Source: Agrobacterium tumefaciens
Lineage (GTDB): Bacteria; Pseudomonadota; Alphaproteobacteria; Rhizobiales; Rhizobiaceae
Direction of reading: 5' to 3'
Length of the DNA stretch: 64,000 bases
NCBI RefSeq assembly: GCF_005221325.1
Contig: NZ_CP039890.1
Span: forward strand, 372,001-436,000
Shown one piece after another: positions 36,896-46,336 of this stretch; the first letter of the stretch is position 1, and each line of letters opens with the position of its first letter. Position numbers and translations under genes: made by a program. The notes beneath the pieces were generated by a model, which saw nothing but the letters and a program-made list of their open reading frames with translations, ran no database searches and was not told where the DNA came from.

Positions 36896-38526
36896 TTATC
36901 CAAAACTGTTCAGGCGTTCGCCGACAATTTCCCGCATCTGCGTCGCTCGTTCAGCACCAACTGATCCATCTGTCAGCGGCGGCGGTAGCGCAGGCTGTTC
37001 CAATCCGCGCGCAAGTGCTGCCCTCAGTTCATCCATGGCCGTATCCGCCGCCGCCGGAATACCCGCTGTCGCTGCGAAACGCTTGAAATCGGCTCTCTTC
37101 AGCCGTTCATCCTTGCCGCTGATTTTGAGTGCCATGCGGTGATGCTGCAGGTTTGGAAACACCCACGTCGTAACCGCGTCGTAGAGCGGCGCCATACGAA
37201 CCGAGCTGAAATCTTCTCTCCCTGGCGCAGCAATTTTCAGAAGCGCGCCATATTCTTCAGGCGCATGTCGCCAGCGGCGATCAGCCAGCCGAACAGAGCC
37301 CGCCGCAAAAGCAGCAGCAGGTCCGCATCCGCGTCAGTCGAAAGAGGGCGCAGAGCGCTCGCGATCTGTTCCATGGCGCCTGTGTATTTGTCTTCCGCCC
37401 GTACTCCCAGGATCGAAGTCATGTCTTCGAGTACCAGACGGCGGATGTCATCCAAGCTGGTGCGGATGCCGAACCGCTCAACAACAAGGGCTGCCGGCAT
37501 ACCATCCGGCATGGAAACGAGTGCAATCGCCGGGGCGGTGAATCCGGCCGCGCGGCTAAGCTCCATCGATTGCCATTCGATCGCGGGTAGTGCCTCGAAT
37601 CCCGACGTGCTGGCAGGCTTCAGAATATGCGTGAACGGCTTACCCGTGCTCGGCATCAGGGTGCCGTCAGCATCAAGGAACATCGGCGCCTTGATCTGCA
37701 CTCCCGACAGGCGCGGTGTCGCGCCTGTCGCAAACATTCGCGCCAGATTCTGTTCGAACGTATCCTGGATATCACCGCGGCCGGGACCGGTATAAGTCTC
37801 CGTGAACATATGATCCGTCGTAAAGCTGTTTAGCTGTGCCAGCAGGATATCAGCCGGCAGGGTTGCCAACTCGCCCGCCCGTTCAGCAATCGTGATGTTC
37901 GACATGTACCGCTTACCCGCGCGCAGCTCTACCCGCTCGTCGGGCTATTCAGCACTCGATTCAGCCAACCTTCCGGCAGAAGCGACTCAATGAAGGGCGG
38001 CAGCTTGCCGGGCGTGGTCTGGCGCAAAAGTGGTGGACCATCTAGGTTGGCAGCCTGCCGCCGCCATTCGAAGCCATCGTGCGTCAGGTTGCCGATCAGT
38101 ACGCCGTGCCAAGCCAACGTCAGGTCGATTGCGGCTTGGTTGGTGACGTCGATCGCAGCGCTCGGCTTTTGTTTGAGGAACCGATCGGCTGCGCGCCCTT
38201 CATCAAGCCAGTCATTGTCTCTAGCGAGCTTGAACACAGCGTCGGCGGCGGCGTCCGAACTACCGTACTCTTCGATCAGGCGGGCGGCGCCCCCCCTCTT
38301 TCATCGTTTCATCGAACGACGCCGCATGTTCGCTACGGATACCAAAGACTTCCAAAAAGCGTTGGCGTAGTGAAGACACGTTCACGCGCAGTTCGCCCAT
38401 GTCGTCTCCGACCACCGCCTGCGCGACGGATGGGTGGTCAGGCGCTTTATTTTGGATGATTTCGAGCGTCCTGATGCGCTGCCGTTGCACGCGGCGACCG
38501 GTCAAGAACAGGCGGCCGTCACGCAT
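36896..38526 (-). pseudogene. HipA-family kinase/toxin, broken by at least three frameshifts
   Basis: Pieces in three frames read as one HipA protein: LAWHGVLIGNLTHDGFEW and GKLPPFIESLLPEGWL (38237-37929), then SGVQIKAPMFLDADG and GWLIAAGDMRLKNMA (37905-37237), then ALLKIAAPGREDFSSV and MAPLYDAVTTWVFPNL (37230-36896). Shifts lie near 38290 (in a run of seven G), near 37941 and near 37243; each is repaired by one base. The 5' part (38526-38260) is in a further frame. The catalytic GD-H-KN region shows Arg in place of the usual His (GDMRLKN). No hipB antitoxin is visible. Confidence 0.8.
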
Positions 38527-38605
38527 GGGGACCCAGTAGTACGGCGCTGGCAGCCGAAAGATAGGCGTTCGGGTTACATCACCTCTTCTAAGGCCGCAAC
38601 ATCAA

Positions 38606-38642
38606 TGTAACTTTCGCGCACTTCAGATACGCGAAAGTTACA
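38606..38642 (-). promoter_or_regulatory. 13-bp perfect inverted repeat before the hipA remnant
   Basis: TGTAACTTTCGCG (38606-38618), 11-bp spacer, CGCGAAAGTTACA (38630-38642). It lies 80 bp upstream of the first hipA frame and is the right size and place for an antitoxin operator. Confidence 0.6.
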
Positions 38643-38841
38643 CGCTTCGACCTGAAAGCGCTCGTGATATCTACCCTTGTGAACCAAGAAATCAGTAAGC
38701 TAATCATGCACCCGTCGATTCCATACAAAAATCTTCTCTCCACTTTGAACTGATACGAACCTTCAGCCCGTGCATTTCAGCTTCTACTTGATTTATCAAA
38801 GGCATTTTCACGTTGCCCTTCGCTAAGCCATAAAAACTAAA

Positions 38842-38873
38842 CAGACAGTTTGTCTGATGGCGATCGGTATAGT
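38842..38873 (+). promoter_or_regulatory. Promoter/operator of the AbiEi-like gene
   Basis: CAGACA (38842-38847), GTT, TGTCTG (38851-38856) is a perfect inverted repeat, followed by a possible -10 TATAGT (38868-38873), 19 bp before ATG 38892. It suits self-repression by the AbiEi-like antitoxin. Confidence 0.55.
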
Positions 38874-38891
38874 GAGTGCAGGAGCTATCCA

Positions 38892-39479
38892 ATGACGAAG
38901 TTACAGGAACTGAAAAAGCATCTGCGGTCCGGCAAGGTCTACCGTCGGGGGGATCTCGCCCAATGGTCCTCGTCTGTCGATCGGCACCTGCAGCAGCTGC
39001 TGGCGGAAGGATACCTGACCAAGCTATCGACCGGCGTCTATCACCGGCCGAAGCAGACCGCGTTCGGCAAAGCCCCTGCCGAGGATGACGCGCTCGTCGA
39101 GGCTTTCCTGAAGGATGACCGTTACCTCGTTACCTCGCCCAATGCCTATAACAGCCTGGGTGTCGGCGCGACGCAGCTCTATAACAAGACTGTCGTCTAT
39201 AACCATAAGCGCCACGGCAACTTCATGTTGGGCGGCCGAGAGTTCGAGTTCCGTAGAAAGCCAGTCTTCCCCAAAACCCTGACCAAAGAATTCCTACTAG
39301 TCGACCTGGTCAACAATCTCGACCAGCTGGCCGAAGACCGCGATCAGGTGCTGGCCCGCGTGAAGGAACGTGTGCTGCAAGGCAATCGCACCGCCCTGAC
39401 CCGTGCCGCCAAGGACTATGGAACGGTGCGCACGCGGAAATTCTTCAACGATCTCGTAGCGGACATGCATGCCAGCTGA
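38892..39479 (+). CDS. AbiEi-like antitoxin (DUF6088 type)
   Basis: A 195-residue protein with an N-terminal winged HTH (LRSGKVYRRGDLAQWSSSVD, then LLAEGYLTKLSTGVYHRPKQ), the form shared by AbiEi-type antitoxins of type IV toxin-antitoxin systems. The remaining part, with FEFRRKPVFPKTLTKEFLLV, is typical of the DUF6088 group. GGAG precedes ATG 38892. The toxin gene that follows with an 11-bp overlap is broken, so this antitoxin is an orphan. The gene itself is intact. Confidence 0.8.
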   Translation: MTKLQELKKHLRSGKVYRRGDLAQWSSSVDRHLQQLLAEGYLTKLSTGVYHRPKQTAFGKAPAEDDALVEAFLKDDRYLVTSPNAYNSLGVGATQLYNKTVVYNHKRHGNFMLGGREFEFRRKPVFPKTLTKEFLLVDLVNNLDQLAEDRDQVLARVKERVLQGNRTALTRAAKDYGTVRTRKFFNDLVADMHAS

Positions 39480-40402
39480 TTTCCTGCATCACCACAAGGA
39501 TTTCGGGACGCTCCTGCGCATCGCCGCTGACGAGATCAGGTGCAGCCGGTGCTGGTCGAGAGAGACTATTGGATCATGCACTGCCTGTATGACCTGCAGC
39601 ACTTGAAGATGACGTTCGAGTTGAAGGGCGGGCACTTCGCTCTCGAAAGGATACCGCATCATCAACCACTTCTCGGAGGATATCGATATCCGTATCGAAC
39701 CGCCGAAGACCATGAATGTGAAAACTGGCCCCGATGGGCCCGCGCATCGTGAAGGCCGGAAGTCATTCTATGACTGGCTCGCCAAGACGATCACAATCGA
39801 CGGCATCCAGAAGATCGAGCGCGATACCGGGTTCGACAATGAAAGTTATCGCAGCGGCGGCATCCGCCTCTACTACCCCGAGACAACCGGAACGAAATTG
39901 GACCTCAAGGAAGGTGTGCTTCTCGAAGCCGGGTTCGGCACTGTGGCGCCCAATATCAATAAGAATATCAGTTCTTGGGCCTACGATTACGCCGCGACGC
40001 GCATCGAGCTGATCGATAATCGTGCGCTGGCCGTGCCCCGCTACGAGGGGCTACACACTTATCGAGAAGCTCCAGACCATTTCCACCAAATTTCGCAAAC
40101 AGCAGGAAACCGGGGAGTTCCCCGCAAATTTTCTCCGACGTTATTACCACGTCTTCTGCCTGCTCGACCAACCGGACGTGCGAGCTTTTATCGGCACGGA
40201 GGCATGTATTGTTCACAAGCAGAAGCGTTTTCCGAAGGCTGACAATCAGAACATTAATAGCAATCCCGCGTTCAGCCTTTCAGACCCCGAAACCTTCAGA
40301 CTCTACGAACGCGCATACGAAGGGACTTCAGCGCTCTACTATCATGGCAGGCCCAGCCTGAAACAGATCCTTGCCCGCATCACCTCCTACGCAGATCGAG
40401 GA
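39469..40402 (+). pseudogene. AbiEii-type nucleotidyltransferase toxin, broken by several frameshifts
   Basis: Starts MPADFLHHHKDFGTLLRIAA, overlapping the antitoxin gene. Frame changes are needed near 39540 (to VLVERDYWIMHCLYDLQHLK), near 39635 (to TSLSKGYRIINHFSEDIDIR, the nucleotidyltransferase GG...S...DxD motif) and near 40050 (to TLIEKLQTISTKFRKQQETG). The end at about 40402 (ILARITSYADR) is approximate. All conserved blocks of the AbiEii/AbiGii toxin family are recognisable, so decay is recent or the sequence is inaccurate here. Confidence 0.8.
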
Positions 40403-40668
40403 TCTGCATGGTATCTTTTCCTTCCGGGATATCGGAACCGGCACCTCCCCAATCCTTCCTGCCTTCAGTTCTTTCTGAAGGCATCCCCCGGACCGCAGGG
40501 CGGTCAGAGCGGCCCTGACCGTCAGCGAGCGGGGCAAAGCCTTGCGAGAACGACCGGCAGGATTGCATAGAGGGCGGTTGAACGACAGCGGCGAGGGAAG
40601 TCCGGTCTGCGGGAGGGTTCTCTTTCTCCCCTCATTTTCTTTTTCCAACGCATTGAATGCCGCTAATA
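40403..40668. repeat. Non-coding stretch with inverted repeats
   Basis: No supported gene. TGCCTTCAG (40460-40468) and CTGAAGGCA (40475-40483) form a 9-bp hairpin, closely followed by GACCGC...GCGGTC. A REP-like palindromic element is possible but I recognise no named family. Confidence 0.4.
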
Positions 40669-40702
40669 TTGACGCTATATAGCGCCTATAATAATGGCGC
40701 TA
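40669..40702 (+). promoter_or_regulatory. Promoter/operator of the Xre-RES toxin-antitoxin pair
   Basis: TAGCGCC (40680-40686) and GGCGCTA (40696-40702) form a perfect inverted repeat with a consensus -10 hexamer TATAAT (40687-40692) between the arms. GCTATATAGC (40674-40683) is a second overlapping palindrome. Binding of the Xre antitoxin here would block the promoter. Confidence 0.65.
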
Positions 40703-40721
40703 CCGAAATTGGAGGCGGATC

Positions 40722-41072
40722 ATGGGACTGGCCCAATATGCAGATGAAGGACTGTTTGCGCCGCGTAAGATCGCGGATGCATTTCGCACGACCAGTGAAG
40801 AGATCGCCCGCACCGCTGGACTCGGAAAAGACGCGATCCAGCGCAAGGACCGTATCCGTTCGGACAGAACGCAGCGGCGCCTGCGCGAGATGATCGAGAT
40901 CGTCAACAAGGTCGAACCGCGCTTCGGCTCGGCGTTGATGGCCTATGCCTGGTATCGCTCCGAGCCACTGTCCGGCTTCTCCGGCCAGACCGCGATGCAG
41001 CTGGTCCGCAACGGCCGCGCCGACGAGGTGCTCGACTATATCGACGCCGTTGATGCCGGCGTCCACGCGTAG
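40722..41072 (+). CDS. Xre/MbcA/ParS-type antitoxin (DUF2384) of a RES-Xre pair
   Basis: A 116-residue antitoxin. The N-terminal HTH region reads RKIADAFRTTSEEIARTAGL and the C-terminal DUF2384 part contains FSGQTAMQLVRNGRADEVLD, the toxin-contact segment. GGAGGCGG precedes ATG 40722. The RES toxin starts 8 bp downstream. Both genes appear intact, in contrast to nearly everything around them. Confidence 0.9.
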   Translation: MGLAQYADEGLFAPRKIADAFRTTSEEIARTAGLGKDAIQRKDRIRSDRTQRRLREMIEIVNKVEPRFGSALMAYAWYRSEPLSGFSGQTAMQLVRNGRADEVLDYIDAVDAGVHA

Positions 41073-41080
41073 CCCGACCG

Positions 41081-41578
41081 ATGCACTATAACGGAAAGCT
41101 CTACCGGGCGCTCAACCCGATCTACGCCCGCGAGCCTCTATCCGGACGCGGCGCGGAACTCTATGGCGGCCGGTTCAACCCCAAAGGCATGCCGGCCCTT
41201 TACACATCGCTGACGATCATGACGGCGCTGAAAGAAGCTAATCAGGTCGGCAATCTGCAACCGACGACGCTGGTCTCCTATGATGCAGATATCGAGACTG
41301 TGTTTGACTGCCGGGACGACACGGCCCTTCGGGCGCAAGGGATGGATGCGGCGGCGCTCGCCGATCCGACCTGGCGTGACCAGATGAAGGTTTCGGGGGA
41401 AGCGAGAACGCAAACCTTCGCCCGCAAACTGGCGGCCGGCGGCTTTTGCGGGCTGCTTGTGAGGAGCTTTGCCCCCGGCGCCTCGGATGATGATCTCAAT
41501 CTCGTCCTCTGGACATGGAGCAGCGTGGGGCCCGGTCGGCTGACCCTGATCGACGACGAAGATCGACTTTCGCGATAG
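41081..41578 (+). CDS. RES-domain toxin
   Basis: A 165-residue RES-domain protein; the family depletes NAD+ in the cell and is neutralised by the Xre antitoxin. LYRALNPIYAREPLSGRGAE is the N-terminus, GGRFNPKG gives the conserved Arg, ALYTS the Tyr, and GLLVRSFAPG the Ser of the R-E-S set; the Glu lies in LKEANQVG. Full length. Confidence 0.9.
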   Translation: MHYNGKLYRALNPIYAREPLSGRGAELYGGRFNPKGMPALYTSLTIMTALKEANQVGNLQPTTLVSYDADIETVFDCRDDTALRAQGMDAAALADPTWRDQMKVSGEARTQTFARKLAAGGFCGLLVRSFAPGASDDDLNLVLWTWSSVGPGRLTLIDDEDRLSR

Positions 41579-41590
41579 TCTGACAGAACA

Positions 41591-42094
41591 TCATCCGTTC
41601 AAGCACGAAAAGCCGACCGTATATGAACACGCGACCGGCCTATCATGGCAGGCTAAAGCCGTCGGTTTGCCGTTTTCATGGAAGTCCGTCAGCAGCTTGC
41701 CGAGTTCGGAACTCATCAGAAGATCCTGCATCGGGGCATGACCGCCAGGCACGTAGACCGCATCGAAATGGTCGTAACCGACCTGCTCGACCCGTGCGAG
41801 GCTGACGGCCGGCGATGTGTCGCTCGACGTCAGTTGCAATTCTGCCAGTTGCACCTCGCTCGCTTTCATCGCCGCTTCATCACTGCCGAAATACATCTTG
41901 CCGATGGAGGTCACGTCAACGGAAGGCGCCATACCGTTCGGCGTGCAAAAGTGATCTTATGGCCGGCGTTGAGCAGCGCCTTCACCGGCTGCATCAGTTC
42001 ATTGAGGTAAAATCCGGTTTTGAACACCTTGCAGTCTTTCAAATCAAGACGGTCCGAGTCGGACAGGACGATCAGTACGTTTCGAGCATGGGTG
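41591..42094 (-). pseudogene. DJ-1/PfpI-family protein, truncated at both ends and frameshifted
   Basis: RNVLIVLSDSDRLDLKDCKV and YLNELMQPVKALLNAGHKIT (42092-41950), then after a one-base shift near 41946, TPNGMAPSVDVTSIGKMYFG, FDAVYVPGGHAPMQDLLMSS and TALACH (41941-41660). The nucleophile Cys of ALACH is present but the domain then ends, about 80 residues short. The 5' end meets an AraC fragment near 42095. Confidence 0.75.
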
Positions 42095-42113
42095 CTTAGG
42101 GTGCTGGCACTCG

Positions 42114-42464
42114 GTGGATCTGAGCGTGAACGAGGACAGGATCCAGCGCGTGCTGGACTACGCGCGCCAGAATCTTTCAGAGACCCTGGCAATCGACGAC
42201 CTGGCAGAGGTCGCCTGTCTCAGCCCGCGGCAATTCACGCGACTGTTCCGGTCGGAGACCGGCACGACCCCGGCAAAGGCCGTGGAGGCGCTGCGGGTTG
42301 AGGCCGCGAAACTCATGCTGGAGCAGAGCCGTCTGCCGATCGAGGTGATCGCACGCGAAGCGGGCTTCGCCAACCGGGAACGGATGCGCCTGGCGTTTGG
42401 CCGCGTGCACGGCGAGGTACCGAGGGCGATCCGCAACGAAGCCGGACCTCTCGCCACGCTCTAG
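42114..42464 (+). pseudogene. C-terminal AraC-type HTH fragment of a GlxA-like regulator
   Basis: DRIQRVLDYARQNLSETLAI, VACLSPRQFTRLFRSETG and REAGFANRERMRLAFGRVHG form a complete AraC double HTH. The N-terminal DJ-1-like sensor domain of GlxA proteins is missing; the homology begins right at the junction with the DJ-1 pseudogene. A short product from GTG 42114 could in theory be made, but I treat it as a remnant. Confidence 0.7.
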
Positions 42465-42486
42465 GTTCAGCAAGGGAAACGGGTCG

Positions 42487-43486
42487 TCAGTCTGGAGGCC
42501 TGACCCTTGCCCGATCCGAGGCTGGCGTTGCCGCGGAGGCGTGCCCAGCACCTGCGAAGAAGCGGTACAGCGTGCCTGCCGCCACGATCAGCACGACGAC
42601 GTTGGCAAAGACGAACAGTGCCGGTGCGGGTGTGCGGGCGATACCTTCGTCGCCGAGCATTAGAAGGCGGATCGGCGCCGCCGCAAGCGCCGTCACGCCG
42701 AAGGTGAAGGCCCAATACGATGGCGCGAGGGGTTCACGAAGGATCCAGGGCAGCAGCCTCAGCAGGATCACTGCCTGCAGGATCCCGTATCCGATCATAC
42801 CGTGGCTAGCAGCAGCGGAGCCTGCGGCGCAATCGCGATGAGGGAGACTGCGCCGACCACCGGCGGGGCGAGCTGGATTCCAAGGGTCGGCCGAAGCGTA
42901 TTCGCCATTCCCGGCGCCGTCAGCAGCCGATGCAGCAGCACGGACTCGATCGCGAGCCAGCCGAAGAAGTCGGCGCCGAAGACGCACTGCCCGAGATCGG
43001 GGGAAACCGAGGGCGGCGCCGACCATAGCGGCGACGAAACTATCGGCGACTGTCGGCAGATAAAGCACCGGCGTCGTATGGCTGGGATCGCGTTCGCCCA
43101 TCCAGAGGCCACCGGTTCGGCAGACGGCAAAGCCCCCCGTGAACGCCGCTCCCACGACATAGAGTGCAAGAGCGACATCGTAGGCGTAGGGAATGACGCC
43201 TCCGGCCACTAGCATCGTGGCGACGCCGGCCAGCCCGATGAAGCAGCACTGCACTGGGTGAGCGGCTTCCGTCAGCGCGAGCTCGCGCGCCACGAGCCAT
43301 TTCAAACCGTAGAGCGTCGTGACCGCGAGCCACACGAGTCCGGCGGCCAGCATCAACGGCTCTCCGACGAGAGCCGGCAGCCCCCAGGCGAGATGGGCGG
43401 CGCGCCAAGCGCCACCGAGCCCTGCTATGCCGAGCACCATTCCGAAGAACGATGCCGGGCACGATCGGGATGCTCGATATTCTCAT
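42487..43486 (-). pseudogene. TehA/SLAC1-family transporter, three frameshifts
   Basis: MRISSIPIVP is followed after a shift near 43457 by SFFGMVLGIAGLGGAWRAAH and later YAYDVALALYVVGAAFTGGF. A second shift near 43000 leads into FFGWLAIESVLLHRLLTAPG and GIQLAPPVVGAVSLIAIAPQ, and a third near 42800 returns to GYGILQAVILLRLLPWILRE. The reconstructed protein is a ten-span tellurite-resistance/dicarboxylate transporter-like protein. Confidence 0.75.
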
Positions 43487-43530
43487 CGATCTGTCTTTCG
43501 AAACGGCCGCACGCAATCGCAGGCTCCCTG

Positions 43531-44561
43531 TTAGCAGCCGCCCGTGGCCGGCCAGCCCGCGAGAACAATCTTGCCCTTGGCGCGGCCGCTCTCGATCAGG
43601 ACATGCGCCCGGCGGAGGTTTCCGGCCGAAATCGTTCCGAAGACTTCGGTCAGGGTGGTGTCCAGCGTTCCAGTGTCGATCAGCCGGGAGACCTCGTTGA
43701 GCAGTGCTCCTTACTCTACCATGTCGGCAGTGCCGAACATCGAGCGGGTAAACATGAACTCCCAGTGCGTCGATACGCTCTTCACCTTGAAGGACGACAC
43801 GTCAAGCGACGCCGGGTCATCGATCAAAGCAAAGCGGCCCTGCGGCGCGATGAGCTTGGCTATTTCGCCAAGATGCTGATCGGTGTTGGTGGTCGAGAAC
43901 ACGAAGGCGGGCTGCCCGACACCCAGCCGCTCGATCTCCGCCGCGAGCGGTTTTGAATGATCGATCACATGATGTGCGCCGAGACTGCGGCTCCACTCGG
44001 CCGTCTCCGGACGCGAGGCCGTGGTGATCAGGGTGATGTCGGTGAGCTTGCGGGCGAGCTGCGTCGTGATCGACCGACCCCGCTGGCGCCGCCGACGATC
44101 AGGAGTGCGTTGGCAGCGCCCGGCACGGGCTTGCGGATGTCGAGCCGGTCAAAGAGGACCTCCCAGGCGGTGATGGCGGTCAGCGGCAGGGCCGCGGCCT
44201 CCGCGAAGCCGAGTGAGTCGGGCTTCTTGCCGACGATCCGCTCATCGACCAAATGGAACTCAGCGTTCGTCTCCGCGCGGCCGAGCGCACCGGCATAGAA
44301 GACCCTATCGCCTGGCGCGAATAGGCTCACTTCCGGACCGACCGCTTCGACGGTGCCGACGGCGTCCCAGCCGAGCACCTTGAACGTCCCCGGTTCGGCC
44401 GATGGCCGCATCCTCATCTTGGTATCGACAGGGTTCACGGACACGGCTTCGATCCGCACGACGAGATACCGTCCCGTCGGCTCCGGCCGCGGCAGATCGA
44501 CGTCGGTAAGGGATGCCGGATCATCGATGGGAAGAGGGGAGCGGACGCCGATAGCTTTCAT
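43531..44561 (-). pseudogene. Zinc-type alcohol dehydrogenase / quinone oxidoreductase family, broken
   Basis: Starts MKAIGVRSPLPIDDPASLTD and contains KVLGWDAVGTVEAVG and the NADPH-binding IVGGASGVG. A one-base loss near 44073 must be repaired to reach SITTQLARKLTDITLITTAS and HHVIDHSKPLAAEIERLG. A TAA at 43711-43713 replaces a sense codon in the same frame, after which GALLNEVSRLIDTGTLDTTL to KGKIVLAGWPATGGC follows. So one frameshift and one nonsense change. Confidence 0.8.
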
Positions 44562-44753
44562 GATAGGACCTCGCGATGGGAGTAGGTGTTCGAGACCTAT
44601 CGATCGACAACCGATACCGACAGGACGTAGATGCCGTCATTCGGGCCACGGGACAAACAAGGGTGAGGACCACCGGTCCTCGGATACAAGTTCAGACCCG
44701 CGCGATCACCATGACCGCAAAGTTCCGGCAGAAGCGGCTTGTGCCGGTCCACG

Positions 44754-44780
44754 GCTCATGCCGCATCGTTCGGCATGAGC
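44754..44780 (-). terminator. Hairpin downstream of the hypothetical gene
   Basis: GCTCATGCCG (44754-44763), 7-nt loop, CGGCATGAGC (44771-44780), 40 bp after the stop of the minus-strand gene ending at 44820. No T-run is present, so it would be a weak or Rho-assisted end. Confidence 0.45.
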
Positions 44781-44819
44781 GCATCGAAGCTTCGTCCATT
44801 TGACCCTGAAGCCAGGCGG

Positions 44820-45539
44820 CTAGCCGAGGCGGATGTTCCACAGATCGATCGAAACGACGAGTGGATCGGTCGTGAAGCTGCTGTCAGGCTGCCTGGCATG
44901 GATGCGCCTTCTCGTCGGGAACTTGATACCAGAGACGTCCTCATATCTGTCGATGATGTGAGCGCCAGGCGTGTTGCCTGCGATCTCGACGTCATAATCG
45001 TGACGCTTCAAAAGCCCGTCGCCGTCGAAATAGAGCGTTTGGACAGCGCTGTGCGTGGCGATCTCGGTAGGGAAACGGACCGCGAGACGGCGCCAGTCCG
45101 CGCCATCGGCTTGCGAAGGCTCAAGCTCTTCGGTCTCGACGCCTGGCCAGGCGAGTAAAAACGGTATGTTCAAATATGTCCACATGGCGCAGCCGGCGAA
45201 GTACGCCAGTTGCAGCTCCGTCCAGGGCGTCTGAAGTGTGTGCCCGGCAAAGCTCGCACGCGGCTGCAGAAGCTCTTCGAGAACGGTTCCGTCTTCGGCT
45301 TCCAGGGCGACGCGCCCGGGCTCGAAGCGTGAGCGGCGATTGTCGGAGCCAAAGGGAGCATGCGAAGCCCACTCCGTCTTAAGCCCCACCGTGACGGTTG
45401 TGTGCTCGAGCGTCTGGGGGTGGCCCTTCAGCGGCCACAAAACGCCGCCCTGCACGAGATCGGCGGAGACCTGCTCAAACTGCAGCCAACGCTGGAGGCC
45501 TCCATGGGCCTCGATCGCAAGGTCTTTAAGTCGTGTCAT
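44820..45539 (-). CDS. Conserved hypothetical protein
   Basis: A 239-residue soluble protein without leader. It starts TRLKDLAIEAHGGLQRWLQF and has repeated strand-like segments (TVTVGLKTEWASHAPFGSDN, LQTLYFDGDGLLKRHDYDVE, IKFPTRRRIHAR). The pattern recalls LolA-like beta-sheet folds but I cannot assign a function. ATG 45539 is preceded by AGGAG. It is intact within a decayed region, which suggests recent use or recent arrival. Confidence 0.7.
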   Translation of the reverse strand: MTRLKDLAIEAHGGLQRWLQFEQVSADLVQGGVLWPLKGHPQTLEHTTVTVGLKTEWASHAPFGSDNRRSRFEPGRVALEAEDGTVLEELLQPRASFAGHTLQTPWTELQLAYFAGCAMWTYLNIPFLLAWPGVETEELEPSQADGADWRRLAVRFPTEIATHSAVQTLYFDGDGLLKRHDYDVEIAGNTPGAHIIDRYEDVSGIKFPTRRRIHARQPDSSFTTDPLVVSIDLWNIRLG

Positions 45540-45741
45540 GAGATGCTCCTGGCAGGACACGCGCAAAATGGCGTGGCTTCTGGCATGGAAACTATGCCAC
45601 CGCTCGCGTCCGTCGAACGTCTTAGATGCCTTGTTTCCGGCCACGGTCTTTAAACTGGCGAAGCCTTGTTTAAACAGGAGAACGTCGAGGCCGTTTTGGC
45701 AGATCTCGTCGCAATGCCTGAGGTTACGCAACCACGCATGT

Positions 45742-46235
<494 letters not shown>

Positions 46236-46254
46236 ACACTTCGTTCCATGAGGG

Positions 46255-46318
46255 TGCGGAGATTAAGCGCAATAAAATCCGCATAATTACGGAGTCTAAG
46301 CTTTCCATTCTCCGCATA
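46255..46318 (+). promoter_or_regulatory. TCCGCATA repeat boxes upstream of the fic gene
   Basis: TCCGCATA occurs directly at 46278-46285 and 46311-46318, and in reverse as TGCGGA at 46255-46260; TCCGCATAATTACGGA at 46278 is nearly palindromic. The Fic protein has a winged-helix-like C-terminus, so autoregulation is plausible. Confidence 0.5.
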
Positions 46319-46336
46319 TGGGACTTATCTTGCACT

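Noticed and set aside
40590..40640. Possible RNase P RNA-like string (GGAAGTCCGGTCTG)
   Set aside because: A single short resemblance without the other conserved RNase P blocks around it.
40328..40648. 106-codon minus-strand frame after the AbiEii remnant
   Set aside because: Covers the inverted-repeat stretch and the antisense end of the toxin remnant; no start site or motif.
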